Source: Knufia peltigerae (taxonomy: Eukaryota; Ascomycota; Eurotiomycetes; Chaetothyriales; Trichomeriaceae). Taken from it: a stretch of 64,000 nucleotides of DNA. Under the pieces are notes generated by a model that searched no databases, had not been told where the DNA came from, and was given only the letters and a program-made list of their open reading frames with translations. Below are positions 1 through 10,639 of the stretch, piece by piece. Within the stretch, counting starts at the first letter, position 1. Each line of letters begins with the position of its first letter. The DNA lies in contig JAPDRN010000039.1 in NCBI GenBank assembly GCA_030247855.1, positions 186,001-250,000 on the forward strand, in the 5' to 3' direction. The position numbers and the translations under genes are program-made.

Positions 1-814
1 CTGGGATTCGTAAGGCAGCCTTCCCAGTGATACAATCCGGTGGGCCTTTCTCATCGCCTTCTGTGTCAGTCCATTCTATGCGCATGGTGTCGTTGTGTTC
101 TGTTATGGTCTCATATGTATTCCTTCGATTATAGCTTGTGACCATGTCTCTGGACTGGGGAAGTACTTTTCTCTTGTTCATTCTCATCCTGACTTTCAGG
201 TCATTCGACATTCCCGAGAACTTTTTCTGGAAGTCTTCCCCGAAACGCTTCTCTGGCTCAGGAGGATACCGACCATTGTCCAATTTGGCTCGCTTTGGTG
301 CAGGTTCGCCATCGTTGTCTTCGCTTTCAGCAGTGGGAGCACGTCGCGCAATGACCATGGGTACGGTCTTGGGAAGAGCGTCATTCGCAAGGCCAACTCT
401 AAGGTTCTGCGAACCAAGATGAATGACAATAGTCTTTGCGCCACTGGAAAGTTCGTCTTCAGCTTCCTCCTCGTCCTCGCCCTCCTCCATGTCGATGTCG
501 CCGTCAGGTCCGACAGCCTTTCCTTGCGCCAATGCCCTGTCCCTGTCTTTATGTTGCTTTATCAGCTTGTTTCGGGCTTCCTCTTGTTGAGATCGGACGG
601 CCAAAATCTGTTCGTCTCGTTTGAGGTACTCTGTCACACACTGGTTAGTTTGGTCCATGATCGTTCAAGTTCTAGCGAATGCGCACACACCTGTGTAATA
701 ATTCTTTTGATTGATAGCGATGATTTGAGGCCAAGAAGTTAACTCCATGTTATTGTCTGTTCTTTCGAGGCCCTCCTCGCGCAGAAGGGCCTTTCCACTC
801 TTTTTGCCCACCAT
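1..814 (-). CDS. arp8: Actin-related protein 8 (INO80 complex), 5' part
   Basis: Nuclear actin-related protein of the INO80 chromatin remodeller, where Arp8 with Arp4 and actin binds nucleosomes. The start is the ATG at 814; exon 1 is 691-814 and exon 2 runs from 630 off the left edge. The intron at 631-690 has GTGTGT and CAG ends and a CTAAC branch point, and joins NYYTEYLKRDEQ, which is conserved in Arp8. Next come a coiled, charged stretch (RSQQEEARNKLIKQHK), an acidic DMEEGEDEEEAEDE tract, and the first actin-fold strand (TIVIHLGSQNLRVGLANDALP). A KR-rich insert and a WTDTEGDE segment follow, as in other Arp8 proteins. The actin-fold remainder lies outside the window. It is divergent from ARL1. 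Identification is firm from motif order; the 3' end is unseen. Confidence 0.88.
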
Positions 815-1363
815 CTTTTTGACTCCTGTGCAGTGAGCGGATTAACGGGTTATTCTTCGTCTGTGAACGACGCGTCAGGGTGAGTGATATGAATTGTTAT
901 GTCGAGTATGCACTCATTGCTTGGGTAGTAAAGAAGATAGACCGGGAACAAGGTCAGTGATGCGCAGACTGCGGAAATGCAGGTAAATACAAGGATCTTT
1001 AAGACACTGACAAAGTGACTGTCAATCCTCCGCATCCCTCGCTTCTTGTTGTAGCTGTGGCGCGTTTACGGAACAGAGTTGTGGCGGTGCTGAGTGGCTT
1101 GACATACAATTTCGAAGACTCTCTTCACACCTTCGATTTCTTAACGATCTGGTCAGAATAGTCACCATTATCAACACTTCATCAGCAGTACGACACTAAT
1201 CTTTTCCGACTACTCCTACTAGGCAGCTTCAGAAAACATCGAATAAAAAAACAACGCAACTTCTCGCTCTCTCTTACGGATCAGACCGGCCAAGGTAGCG
1301 GCATGGTTTTGTGACCGCCCTTATTCCGCGAACTTCCCATACGATCAACTGAGGCAAATAGAA
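815..1363. promoter_or_regulatory. Divergent promoter region between arp8 and ARL1
   Basis: 549 bases between two divergent starts, so it should hold both promoters and both 5' UTRs. A 61-codon reading frame on the minus strand (850-1035) encodes a hydrophobic peptide, but I recognise no family and it may be arp8 leader. I see no clear TATA box. Confidence 0.5.
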
Positions 1364-2155
1364 ATGGGAGGCTCAGTATCGAAATACCTTTCCAACCTTA
1401 TTTGGGGCAAGAAGGACATTCGAATATTGATTCTTGGTCTCGTACGGTCTTGATGGTCTTGGAAAACCGCCACAATCGCTGATGGTTACCATAGGATAAT
1501 GCAGGCAAGACGACACTTCTCTACCGGCTCAAGGTGAGTCTCAGCAACAACATATTTGGATTCCTACTAACGATTACAGATAGGGGAAGTGGTAACAACA
1601 ATCCCAACTATTGGGTTCAATGTTGAGTAGGTGCATCCTTGCCGGCCCCTTGAAAGTCGTCTAATGTCACCAAGGTCGGTGCAGTATGGCAATCTCAACT
1701 TCGATGTCTGGGACCTCGGTGGTCAGACATCCATAAGACCTTACTGGAGATCATATTACGCCAATACCGCTGCTGTGATTTTCGTCATCGATTCCACAGA
1801 TATCGAGCGGTTAGAGATAGCTGCCGATGAGCTGCGCTCCATGTTGAATGAAGATGAGCTCAAAGACGCTGCTTTGCTGGTGTTTGCAAATAAGCAAGAT
1901 CAGGTACGCAATGTCATATGCCCTTGAGTACGTGAGACTAAAACCTTGTAGCCTGGGGCGCAAGGTGCCGGAGAGATTTCTGAAGCTTTGAAGTTGGGCG
2001 AATTAAGAGACAGGAATTGGAGCATTGTGGCCTGTTCCGTGATCGATGGCAAGGGCATCAACGAAGGCATGGATTGGCTCTCGTAAGTTGCTCCAGCTCC
2101 CATATCAATCGCTAAGCTAAGGCATCATAGTCAAACGGTTCAATCTGAATCATGA
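1364..2155 (+). CDS. arl1: ARF-like GTPase Arl1
   Basis: Small GTPase of the trans-Golgi that recruits GRIP-domain golgins and controls vesicle traffic. Six exons: 1364-1441, 1495-1533, 1580-1626, 1675-1903, 1952-2082 and 2131-2155, together 549 nt or 182 residues, the usual Arl1 length. The N-terminus MGGSVSKYLSNLIWGKKD has Gly2 for myristoylation. The P-loop GLDNAGKTTLL is restored only by splicing intron 1 (donor GTACGG, acceptor CATAG). Switch I is IPTIGFNVE, switch II is WDLGGQTSIRPYW, the base-recognition motif is NKQD (split from PGA by intron 4), and CSVIDGKGI is the G5 region. The WDLGGQTSIRPYWRSYY sequence favours Arl1 over ARF1. It is tail-to-tail with the next gene, 79 bases apart. 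Confidence 0.95.
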
Positions 2156-2234
2156 CATTGGCTACCGTATACCCTGCATTTTACGGCGCTTAAGATACAT
2201 GGATTTGGTTTTCAAAGGCTACATTGCTCACATA

Positions 2235-3125
2235 TCACCCGTTCTTTTGGACCTTCTCAAGCCACATACTGAGTTCCACGGCCAGCCGTACAGGCTGATC
2301 GTAATGGATCAGATGCCCAGCGTTCTCAACAATAGCCACCTCCTCGGTTCCAATCATTTGTGCAAGTTGCTTGGCCGCGCTCATAGGGATCCAAACGTCG
2401 TTTTTTCCCCAGATGATCTTGACAGGCATTGCCTTACCTACTTCGTGATATCTTTGTTCTACCTCTTCAATGTCCCGCTGATCTGCCTGCCTCACCTGCC
2501 GGGTGTATCCCGCCATCCCTTGAAGACCATCGACTGTCCACGGCTTAACGAGCATATCTTCGATCGACTGGCTCAATGGTATGAAGGCTGCTTCCCGAAT
2601 GTATGAACGGACCAAGTCTTCCGATAAGTGACTTGGCAGGTTGTTGAAGACCGCCGCGTTCGTTGCTACCAGACGGAAAAGAGGGGAGCCAAAGGGGCTA
2701 ACTGCCAGCGGGTCGACCATACACAAGCTCGCGTACTGGATACCATGGCAAAGATGTGCCCTCAGAGATATGATACCACCAAAGTCATGCACTACGACAT
2801 GTGGCGGCTCGGTCAGATCCCATGCGTTGACTAGGGCGGCAAAAGCCTCTGCTTGGCCTGCCAGGGAAACAATCGGTTCACCTTCAGGGTCTGAAGTCGG
2901 CTTGCCGCCAGGAGATTCTCCATATCCGGGATTGTCGAAGAGGTAGACTCGAAAAGTCGAGGCAAAAGCCTGGGCATAAGGAGCCCACACTTTTGACGAC
3001 CATGGGGTGCCGTGAACGAAGATAAGAGGATGACCTCCTGGCTTTCCGAGAATTCGGTACCGAATTGTGTAAATGTGGTCGTTTGTCTTGAGCGTTATCG
3101 TGTCACTGAGCTGAAAGTCTTCCAT
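2235..3125 (-). CDS. Alpha/beta hydrolase, epoxide hydrolase/haloalkane dehalogenase-like
   Basis: Single-exon alpha/beta-hydrolase of 296 residues from the ATG at 3125. An in-frame ATG at 3242 would add 39 residues of unlikely composition, so the inner start is preferred. The oxyanion HGTPW (38-42) is followed by DNPGYGES (64-71). The nucleophile elbow is VVHDFGG with Asp114 in place of the usual Ser. The acid is probably in WGKNDVWIP and the base is the His of ENAGHLIHYDQP. Asp nucleophiles are known from epoxide hydrolases and haloalkane dehalogenases, where an ester intermediate forms on Asp. The substrate is not predictable, and I see no cap-domain Tyr pair with certainty. There is no signal peptide, so it is probably cytosolic. 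It is divergent from the M3 peptidase. Confidence 0.82.
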   Translation of the reverse strand: MEDFQLSDTITLKTNDHIYTIRYRILGKPGGHPLIFVHGTPWSSKVWAPYAQAFASTFRVYLFDNPGYGESPGGKPTSDPEGEPIVSLAGQAEAFAALVNAWDLTEPPHVVVHDFGGIISLRAHLCHGIQYASLCMVDPLAVSPFGSPLFRLVATNAAVFNNLPSHLSEDLVRSYIREAAFIPLSQSIEDMLVKPWTVDGLQGMAGYTRQVRQADQRDIEEVEQRYHEVGKAMPVKIIWGKNDVWIPMSAAKQLAQMIGTEEVAIVENAGHLIHYDQPVRLAVELSMWLEKVQKNG

Positions 3126-3943
3126 GATGATTTGGATTTGGATTGTGTGTCGATGGTGAATTGTTGTTGATCCATGGTTTTTGGGAAGTGCCTGCTTGAT
3201 ATACTTGCAAGCCTCATGGTATTTCTCATTGATCAAAATCACGCCCTTGGGTTCACGCCCTTTGCGATGTTAAGTGCAGATGTTCATCATTCTCAGCTGG
3301 ACCCTGTGGCTTGAACCACCGCAAGTCTGAAATGTGATTGGTGTGAGCGTATTCCCATACCTGATACAGCATCACAAGGCTGAGAAGAAGCCATGTTCAT
3401 TTGCCAGCCTCGACTTCATGTCCTAAGAGACGAGTAGTTCACACTGTGAACCTGACCACAGCGGCACTCTATTCTACCTTATGGCATTCGTAGACTCTAT
3501 GGAACATCTTGCCAATGTCTAAAGAGATGTATTGAGCAGGTTGAATTCGAGCTATGCTGCACCGTATTCCATGGTCCACCGTAATGTCTTCTCCAGACGG
3601 TCCAGACGGTCCCTTGTAGGGAGACAGAGCAACCACTGTACAAGTTTCGTGTCGTGGCTATTTCGAGACTGCAAATTAGAACACCCCATCTAAGCTGGCA
3701 CGTATCCGAGGTATACTTCTCTATTCTATGAATTGAAAGCGATCCGTTCAATCTGTCATCCTGGCTCGACCAAAGCCTCTCCTCATCCTCATCACCTCCG
3801 CCGCTCTCTTCTCCGTCATCTGTCTCGTCATCCTGGCTCCCTTCCGCACTCCTGCCCGCCTCGGTTCCATCTTGAACCAAATTAGGCCGTTCAGACCGGC
3901 GACGACATCTTCCAGTCCATTTAGACCTGTCACGACATCCGCC
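3126..3943. promoter_or_regulatory. Divergent region upstream of hydrolase and M3 peptidase
   Basis: 818 bases between divergent starts. The right part (3737-3943) is an open frame in phase with the peptidase and would encode a hydrophobic leader, but it lacks a usable ATG (see findings). A 9-base direct repeat CCAGACGGT occurs twice at about 3592-3610. Nothing else was recognised. Confidence 0.4.
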
Positions 3944-6185
3944 ATGACTTCGGCCAAGTTTCGTAAGCCGCCGCAGGCACCTCCAAGTTTCACGGCCACG
4001 CCCGAGTCGGTGGTGAAGGATACAAAGGAGATGCTTGCGGAGTCCAAGAAGGTCACAGATGACATTGTTGCTCAGATTGCAGAGAAGGACGCCACCTTCC
4101 AGAATGTACTGCTGCCAATGGCACATGACGAGAACCTGCAGACCTTGAAAGCGCACATACTTGGCTTCTACCAATCTGTCTCCACCGACCAGGCACTGCG
4201 CGATGCCTCGACCGAAGCTGAAAAGCTCATGGATGACTACAGCATCGAGGCTGCCATGCGGGAGGACGTCTTCAAGCTTGTGGACGCTGCGCTCAAGAAG
4301 GCGGACAAGTTGGACCCTGAATCGCAGAGACTCCTCGAAAAGGAACACAAGGCATTCGTTCGCAACGGGTTGAATATCCCAGCTGGCCCGAAACGTGATC
4401 GATTCAAGGAGATCAAGAAGAGACTTAGTCAGCTCGGAATTGCTTTCTCCAAGAATCTGAACGAAGAGAAGGGCGGGATGTGGTTCACTGCTCAAGAGCT
4501 GGACGGTGTCCCCGAAGATGTTCTGTCTCTCTTGAAAAAGGAGGGAGACAAGTACTGGTTGACGTTCAAGTACCCAGACCTCTTTCCGACCCTCAAATAC
4601 GCCACGAACAGTGAGACCCGACAAAAAGTCTTCGTGTCGAATGAGAACAAATGCAACCAGAACGTTCCACTCTTCCAGGAGGCAATCTTGCTTAGAGACG
4701 AAGCTGCTCGACTACTGGGATATCCAAACCACGCTGCTTTCAGGATTGAGGACAAGATGGCGAAGACTCCCAAAACCGTTGACGATTTTCTCCATGATCT
4801 ACGCCAGAGGCTGAGCCAGGGAGGACTCGACGAAATCGAGACGCTGAAGAAGATGAAGAAAGCCGATCTTGAATCTCGAGGCGAGAAATTTGATGGTCGC
4901 TACTATCTCTGGGATCATAGGTTCTACGACCGAATGATGGAAGAGAAAGATTATCAGCTCGATCAACAGTTGATCTCGGAATACTTCCCATTGCAGACCA
5001 CAATCCGAGGTATGCTCGAGATTTTTGAACAACTTTTCGGTCTTGTCTTTGTCGAGGTTGTTGGAAAAGACCGGGACAGTATCTCTCCCTCCGGCAAAGG
5101 CGATGATATTGTGTGGCATGAAGAAGTCCAGGTATTTAGTGTGTGGGATGATGAAGGTGAAGGTGGTGGATTTGTCGGATACCTTTACCTAGATCTCTTC
5201 CCACGCAATGGCAAGTACGGACACGCAGCAAACTTCAATTTGCAACCAGGGTTTATCCACACGAACGGTACGAGAAGATATCCTGCAACAGCACTGGTTT
5301 GCAACTTTTCCAAGCCTACGGCAAAGAAACCTAGTCTGCTCAAGCACGATGAAGTCACCACGTTATTCCACGAGCTCGGTCACGGTATTCACGATCTCGT
5401 TTCTCGGACCACTTATTCGCGTTTCCATGGAACCAACACCGTTAGAGACTTTGTCGAAGCACCAAGTCAGATGCTCGAGAACTGGTGCTGGACTCCATCA
5501 CAGCTGCGGGCCTTGAGTAGACACTATTCCACGTTGTCGCCAGAATATTACGAATCTTGGAAGGAGGCTTCGGGTTCAAAAACCACAAAGCCCGAGGAGC
5601 GAATTCCTGACGACCTGATCCAAAAGTTGATCAAGACCAAGAACCTCAACGGAGCACTATTCAACCTTCGACAACTTCATTTTGGTATCTTCGACATGAC
5701 CATCCACGAGCCTCACGACCACGCCAGTCTAGAAGCCATGGACATTTCCGAAACCTACAACGCCTTGCGCAAGGACATCAGCAAGATTGATGGACCTGAA
5801 GTTCTCGGCGAGGGCAACAAATGGGGCAACGGACAAGCCACTTTTGGACATTTGATGGGTGGTTACGATGCAGGTAAGTTTTTTCTTTTGGGTTGTGTTT
5901 TTTTTGGTTGGCATTCATGGGTCACTGACGTGAGTATGTACAGGTTACTATGGTTACCTCAGCTCTCAAGTCTACTCTACAGACATGTTTTATAGTGTCT
6001 TTAGAAAGAACCCGATGGATCCCAAGGAGGGTCGCCGGTACCGACACACGGTGCTCGAAAAGGGAGGCAGCCAGGACGAGATGAAGACGCTGATTGAGTT
6101 CTTGGGCAGAGAGCCCAAGACCGACGCGTTTTATGAGGAATTGGGTCTCACCAAAGGTACCCAGTCGGGTGCTGGGACGACGTGA
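3944..6185 (+). CDS. PRD1: M3 metallopeptidase, saccharolysin/thimet oligopeptidase type (PRD1/MepB)
   Basis: Zinc oligopeptidase that cuts short cytosolic or organellar peptides. Two exons, 3944-5873 and 5944-6185, give 723 residues, normal for fungal M3A enzymes. The intron (GTAAGT..TACAG) restores GGYDAGYYGYLSSQVY, the conserved C-terminal substrate loop. The zinc motif HELGH is at about residues 476-480 within TTLFHELGHGIHDL, and the third ligand lies in RDFVEAPSQMLENW. FNLRQLHFGIFD and the Gly/Tyr-rich loop are also typical. The chosen start, MTSAKFRKPPQAPPSF, matches the usual N-terminus of this family. The reading frame is open for 69 further codons upstream and encodes a transmembrane-like stretch. 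A long antisense frame across this gene is a shadow. Confidence 0.93.
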
Positions 6186-6678
6186 TGGCTGTTTGAAAGT
6201 AAAGAAAGATGCTAGATAGACAGATGTTTTCTCGTCTACCAATCTTTGCATTCCCAGGCATGTAACAAACAATAAAGAAAGATCTTCGTTCAAATATGCA
6301 AAGACAAGCACAGAATGTATCCGATACCTGTGACCTAGCCGGCCTTCTTGGTTATGGACGGCGTATAGTCAATCGCTTCTACGGAGTACGAGTACACACC
6401 TCTCTTTATCCTCATAGCAAGGGAGTAGGATCAATAGGAAAGCGAGTACAGCCCATTATCAACGTCAACACGAAAGTAAAAAGTAAAAATAGAGGTAAAA
6501 GTACAAGTGAAAAAGGATATGCAGAGCTCTTCAACTTGAGAGCGAAGCCTGTCCTTTTTCCCTCAACCCCCCACTCTTCATCGCCTGGCCCTGATACTCG
6601 CGCAGGTTTGAAGCTTTGCTCCGCCATGCCGGCACTTGTATCTTGGTACACCCATACACCACGGACTCATCGCTTTAC
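6186..6678. other. Convergent 3' intergenic region
   Basis: 493 bases between the ends of two convergent genes. It holds an AATAAAG polyadenylation-like signal at about 6271 for the peptidase and one copy of the 9-base palindrome TACGGAGTA at 6380-6388. No gene was seen. Confidence 0.5.
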
Positions 6679-7870
6679 TCACATAATTTGGAGCTTGCCG
6701 AACTTGTCCTCGTAGACGTCCGGGATGCCCGGTCCAACCCAGACGCGGGTCCTGGAGGAATCTTCCAGGTCGATGCCCCCGGGGTCGTCTGGCCTTTTCC
6801 ACGTCCAGACGCTTTCTGGGATTTCGGTCTGTTCTGCTTCAGTCGGAGCTTCTCGAAAAACACGTAGGCGGCGTGTAAAAGACCATGCTCTCGGCCCCCT
6901 TGCGGGGTCCGCTGGCGCCGAGGAACCTGGAAAGGGGTCTGGGCCGAATGCCTGGTTGCGGCTCCCCTCGGGGAGGGCACGGTTGATCGTGCCGATGACG
7001 CTGGCTCCCGTGGCGTGGGGCGTCTCCCGGAGGTACTTGTTGATCTTGGCCCGGACGTCGTCGCACGTGTCCATGACGGGGACGGTGTCGTCGTCCTCGC
7101 CCGTGAGTTTGATCTGGGAAACGTCATTGGCGGCTTCGACCTCTGCGATTTCTTCCTTTTTGGATTTACCGGTCGAGGAGGACGAGGTTCTGGCGCCAGC
7201 GGCGGTGGTGTTCGTGGATGAATTGGAAGTCGAGGTGTTGGGTTTGGATTTCTTTTGTCGACAAGTCTTCACTCCGGCCAGTTGACGACGTTTGAAAAAC
7301 CCGGCGGCGGCAAAGTACGTGTCGCCGCCGGAACCCTTGTCCCTCCCGTTGAGTTTCATAACATGGCCACCACCACCTTGCTTGTGGGGATCACGCGACT
7401 TTCGGGATACAGGCAATGACGCAGTGAGGCAATAGTAAGAGTCAAGACTTACAATCTCCATGTCCTCAGGTAATTCGATATCATCTGGGTCGATGGTTGG
7501 TGCTCCGTCACTCTTGCGTTTTTTACCCGCCGTGGGTTTCATCCCCGTCGAGACCTGGACAAGACAACCGAAAATCAGTACATCGACCATCACATGTAAA
7601 GGTGCGTGATATTACTTACTTGTGGCGCGATATTGACGCTCCTCTCTGCAAGAAGTCCAGCACCGCCTAGCCCTCCGGCGGTCACCCTCATGGTATCGGA
7701 TGTCGTGACGAGGTTGCTGGCGACGGCACCGAAAGGATCCAGGGGGGGATGATAAAGGTTGAAGAAGACATTTCGGGCGTGATACACAAACAGCGCGTAA
7801 AGCTCTATCAGTTTTTTTGGCAGGTGGGAAGTATAAGAGGCGCGAGGTCGATGAGAGCCTTGGTGCAGAG
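6679..7870 (-). pseudogene. DUF7726-like fungal protein gene, frame-disrupted
   Basis: The family is fungal and of unknown function; the name is from memory. The 5' part encodes IDSLCTKALIDLAPLILP then, one frame over, LIELYALFVYHARNVFF; the change is at a 7-A run (about 7812-7818). The intron around 7566-7617 (GTAAGT..TCCAG) joins NIAPQ to VSTGMKPTAGKKRKSDG. A second possible intron of 54 nt in frame follows DMEI. Two copies of a motif follow: copy 1 GRDKGSGGDTYFAAAGFFKR in the main frame, copy 2 GPRKGAESMVF plus AAYVFFEKLRLKQ spread over two other frames. The homology then returns to the main frame for GGIDLEDSSRTRVWVGPG, ending KLQIM. No convincing ATG was found at the 5' end. It is either a decaying gene or a stretch with base-calling deletions at homopolymers. 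Confidence 0.6.
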
Positions 7871-8174
7871 CGAGTCAATGTACTCAGAGCGAAATGATCA
7901 CAACCAAAAAATATGGGTATATGATCGTGAACGAAGTTGACTAGGTAGTGAAGATATGAAATGACCGGGTAGATATAGTTCGTTGTGCTCAGTGGCGCTC
8001 AGCCTCATCACCACTGACCACAGCTGATCACTGAGACCACTCGGCTGATCTGTCATTCGAATTCATCAATCCCTCTTTCCTCTGAGCCATGATCAAAGAA
8101 GCAATCGCTTTGTTGAAGTGTCTGATCCTCGAGCCAAGGATTGCAAAGACTCCAGCCCGTCGCGTCCGTCGTCG

Positions 8175-10187
8175 TCAGGGACCGCGCGCGGGGCTGCGGC
8201 CCTGAGCCGCCACGCTCTGTATGCTGGTGGCGAGTGTGTGGACGACCGACTTTATAGATCTGATGCTCGGCAAAGTCGAGGGAAAAGACTCGATAACAGC
8301 GTGAGCACGCTTGAGGGAATTCAGCGCGTGTGGCACCTCAGAGTTGAGTGGGTTTGCGTAGACATGGGCCACGATCGTTAGGGTTGCGTTCCAGAGAGGC
8401 TGCAGGATCTCTGACCATCCATAGAAGATCTCAGAGGTGGAACACACGGTGAAGACGATGTCGACGACCGTGTTTGCATGGTGCAGAGCACCGTTGGCGT
8501 GGGTGTCCGTCTGCGATTGCCAAAAGTCCAAACCTGGCGCACTAATTATACCGCTGGGGTTGACGGACGAGGGTTGGTAGCGAAGACGGATGAAAGAACG
8601 TTGAATCAAGACATGAGCGTTTCGATAGTGCAGCTCCAAGAGCACCCTTTGTCTCTGAAGCCAAACAGGGTGGGTTAGGCTACCATCAAAGTCGAGCCCC
8701 TCGGCATCGTCGGAGGCGTTTCTAACCTGGCCCAGTCGCAGAAATGAAGGCAGCTGACTGTGCCAAGCATCGAGGTCTCGAAGTGAGGACGAGAGTTTGA
8801 AGGTGTGACGTTCAAGAGTGTTCGGGTTATTGCTGTCGTCTTCGTCCAAGTCCGCGGATGAGAAGCACGCTGTAATGTCGGACACAACGGCCACGAGTCT
8901 GAAGAGCCACATTGTGTACATGTAAGGACTCACAGGCCCTTCATGATGGCTGGAGGGAGAGAAATAGCTCACAAGATCATGCTCTGTGGGTGTTGGACAT
9001 CTTGCGACGGCCTTCGCGCTGGCGCCGGGCACGTCAAGCTGTAGTGAGCACTGGAGATCTAGAGAAAGGATCGTCCACCACAGTTGCATGCGAGCGGTTT
9101 TTTCAAACTCGGGGAGATGACTGGGGGGCAGTCGGTGGATCTTCGCAACGTAGGCCTTGCGGATGGCTACACCAAGCAAAATATAAGCATCCTGGAAAGC
9201 ATTGCTCTTCATGAGGTATGTGGCCATCAGCGCATGGCATCGTAGGGTTTCCAAGGTCACATTCGTGTTCATATTCATGCACTCACGACAACGGTTGAAA
9301 TATTCAAAGCCAGGCCAGGTAGCTTCGGGCGAGGGCCCTGCGTCCTGCGACTGTGGAGAAGGCGGCTGCCGGAGTCCTAATATGCGTCCGGCAAGGCCGG
9401 TGGTGTGGCTTTGCTGTATTCCAAGTGCGAGTATGATATCCACCAAGGCGTTCCTCGTCGAATATCCATCAGAGATGCTGCCGTGTGACGGAAGGGCATC
9501 GAGGTCTACAAAGTCAGTCTCGCTTATTAATTGTAGAAGAGGGTGACAGGTGTCCCGGAAAAGCCTGAGATAGTAACTCCGTTGTGTCTTCGGCAACGCA
9601 TTCAGCACAGGAGGCCGCCCCGGCGAAGGAACGGCGGCATGTGGGATGTGAGGGAAGACGCAGCGTGCGGAGGAGGCTGAGCGACGTGAAAACGCCGAAT
9701 CTTCGCCAGCAAAAAAGCCACGGATGTGAGCAAGATCAAAAATCTCGTCTGGGACCCCGTATGGCGGCCTGTTGTCGGCGGCAGAGCCGCTGGGACTGGC
9801 ATTTTCACAACGGTCGGAGCCCGAACGCCGGTCACTACCGTTGTTCGTCTGAGGCGAGCTGCAGGCCCCGTAAGAAACAATGCACCTGGCCTTGCTACTC
9901 ACGCACCGCCCGCAAGGCTTCTGCTCGCTACACTTGATCCGGTGCAGCCGGCAGCGCTCACACGCTCTGATGGACTTCTTGCGTTTGGCCAAAGAGAGGA
10001 CTTTGTGAGCAGGACTAGCAGGATTCTTCTCCTGATTCTTCTGAATTGCAGCTTTGGTCTGGCGACGTGTCTTCCCGGGCGTGACGGAGAATCGGTGAAA
10101 CATGGAGGCTGTTGTATGGAAGATTCGTAGCGAATCCCTCGCCGTGTCTAGAATAATTTGGAAGTGAAGCCATGGATTAGCCTGCAC
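8175..10187 (-). CDS. Zn2Cys6 transcription factor with fungal_trans domain
   Basis: Nuclear regulator of 670 residues in one exon. The binuclear zinc cluster ACERCRLHRIKCSEQKPCGRC followed by VSSKARC has C-x2-C-x6-C-x6-C-x2-C-x6-C spacing at about residues 75-103, preceded by a basic LAKRKKSIR. The middle homology region runs from about 200 to 480 (LRLFRDTCHPLLQLISETDFVD, then ALVDIILALGIQQSH, then MQLWWTILSLDLQCSLQLDVPG), as in XlnR-like fungal_trans proteins. The start at 10187 could instead be the internal Met of MFHRFSVTPGKTRRQ (about residue 29). A CGG-N5-CCG site, the type bound by such dimers, lies upstream at 10300-10310. It is followed upstream by a co-oriented drug transporter. The target is unknown; local control of that transporter is inference. 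Confidence 0.9.
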   Translation of the reverse strand: MQANPWLHFQIILDTARDSLRIFHTTASMFHRFSVTPGKTRRQTKAAIQKNQEKNPASPAHKVLSLAKRKKSIRACERCRLHRIKCSEQKPCGRCVSSKARCIVSYGACSSPQTNNGSDRRSGSDRCENASPSGSAADNRPPYGVPDEIFDLAHIRGFFAGEDSAFSRRSASSARCVFPHIPHAAVPSPGRPPVLNALPKTQRSYYLRLFRDTCHPLLQLISETDFVDLDALPSHGSISDGYSTRNALVDIILALGIQQSHTTGLAGRILGLRQPPSPQSQDAGPSPEATWPGFEYFNRCRECMNMNTNVTLETLRCHALMATYLMKSNAFQDAYILLGVAIRKAYVAKIHRLPPSHLPEFEKTARMQLWWTILSLDLQCSLQLDVPGASAKAVARCPTPTEHDLVSYFSPSSHHEGPVSPYMYTMWLFRLVAVVSDITACFSSADLDEDDSNNPNTLERHTFKLSSSLRDLDAWHSQLPSFLRLGQVRNASDDAEGLDFDGSLTHPVWLQRQRVLLELHYRNAHVLIQRSFIRLRYQPSSVNPSGIISAPGLDFWQSQTDTHANGALHHANTVVDIVFTVCSTSEIFYGWSEILQPLWNATLTIVAHVYANPLNSEVPHALNSLKRAHAVIESFPSTLPSIRSIKSVVHTLATSIQSVAAQGRSPARGP

Positions 10188-10639
10188 GCAATGGACTGAG
10201 GATGATGGGAGGATAAATTGCCAACCCTTTAGGTATTGACATTGTTGCGGTCGCTGATAAATGCGACATTTGTCCCACTTATCGTAGGCTTATCTAGACC
10301 GGTGGGTCCGCGATCCTTACCACTATTGTAGCACAGGGCAGCCGAGTTGGGATCCTCTTCAGCTTATAAATGAAAACGATTGCCTTTATGGTACTTCTGA
10401 GCTATAGGATTTATTAGGACTTTTCTACACCTTGCATAGTGCACCGCGACGAGATCGGTATTGGTATCTCAGCCAACTCGCGAGTCAAATCACATGTTAG
10501 ATGAGCTTTTGCATTCTTTGTCAAGCCAATGCCTCATGGCACTTGCTCGGTTTCATTTTATTGGCCTCCTTCATAGTTTCTAGAGATAATAGAGAATCAA
10601 TGATATCGTCTCATGAAGTCTGTCAGTCCATCGATCGGT
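10188..10639. promoter_or_regulatory. Promoter region of the Zn2Cys6 regulator
   Basis: 452 bases between co-oriented genes. CGG at 10300-10302 and CCG at 10308-10310 form an everted zinc-cluster half-site pair with 5-base spacing. The rest is AT-rich and holds the 3' flank of the transporter. No gene was seen. Confidence 0.45.

Noticed and set aside
850..1035. 61-residue hydrophobic peptide upstream of arp8
   Set aside because: One possible membrane segment but no family match; lies in the likely arp8 leader and another frame (MSSHSAPPQL) competes with it.
3497..4624. Long minus-strand frame (375 codons) over the M3 peptidase
   Set aside because: Fully antisense to conserved peptidase sequence and without a recognisable domain; a codon-bias shadow.
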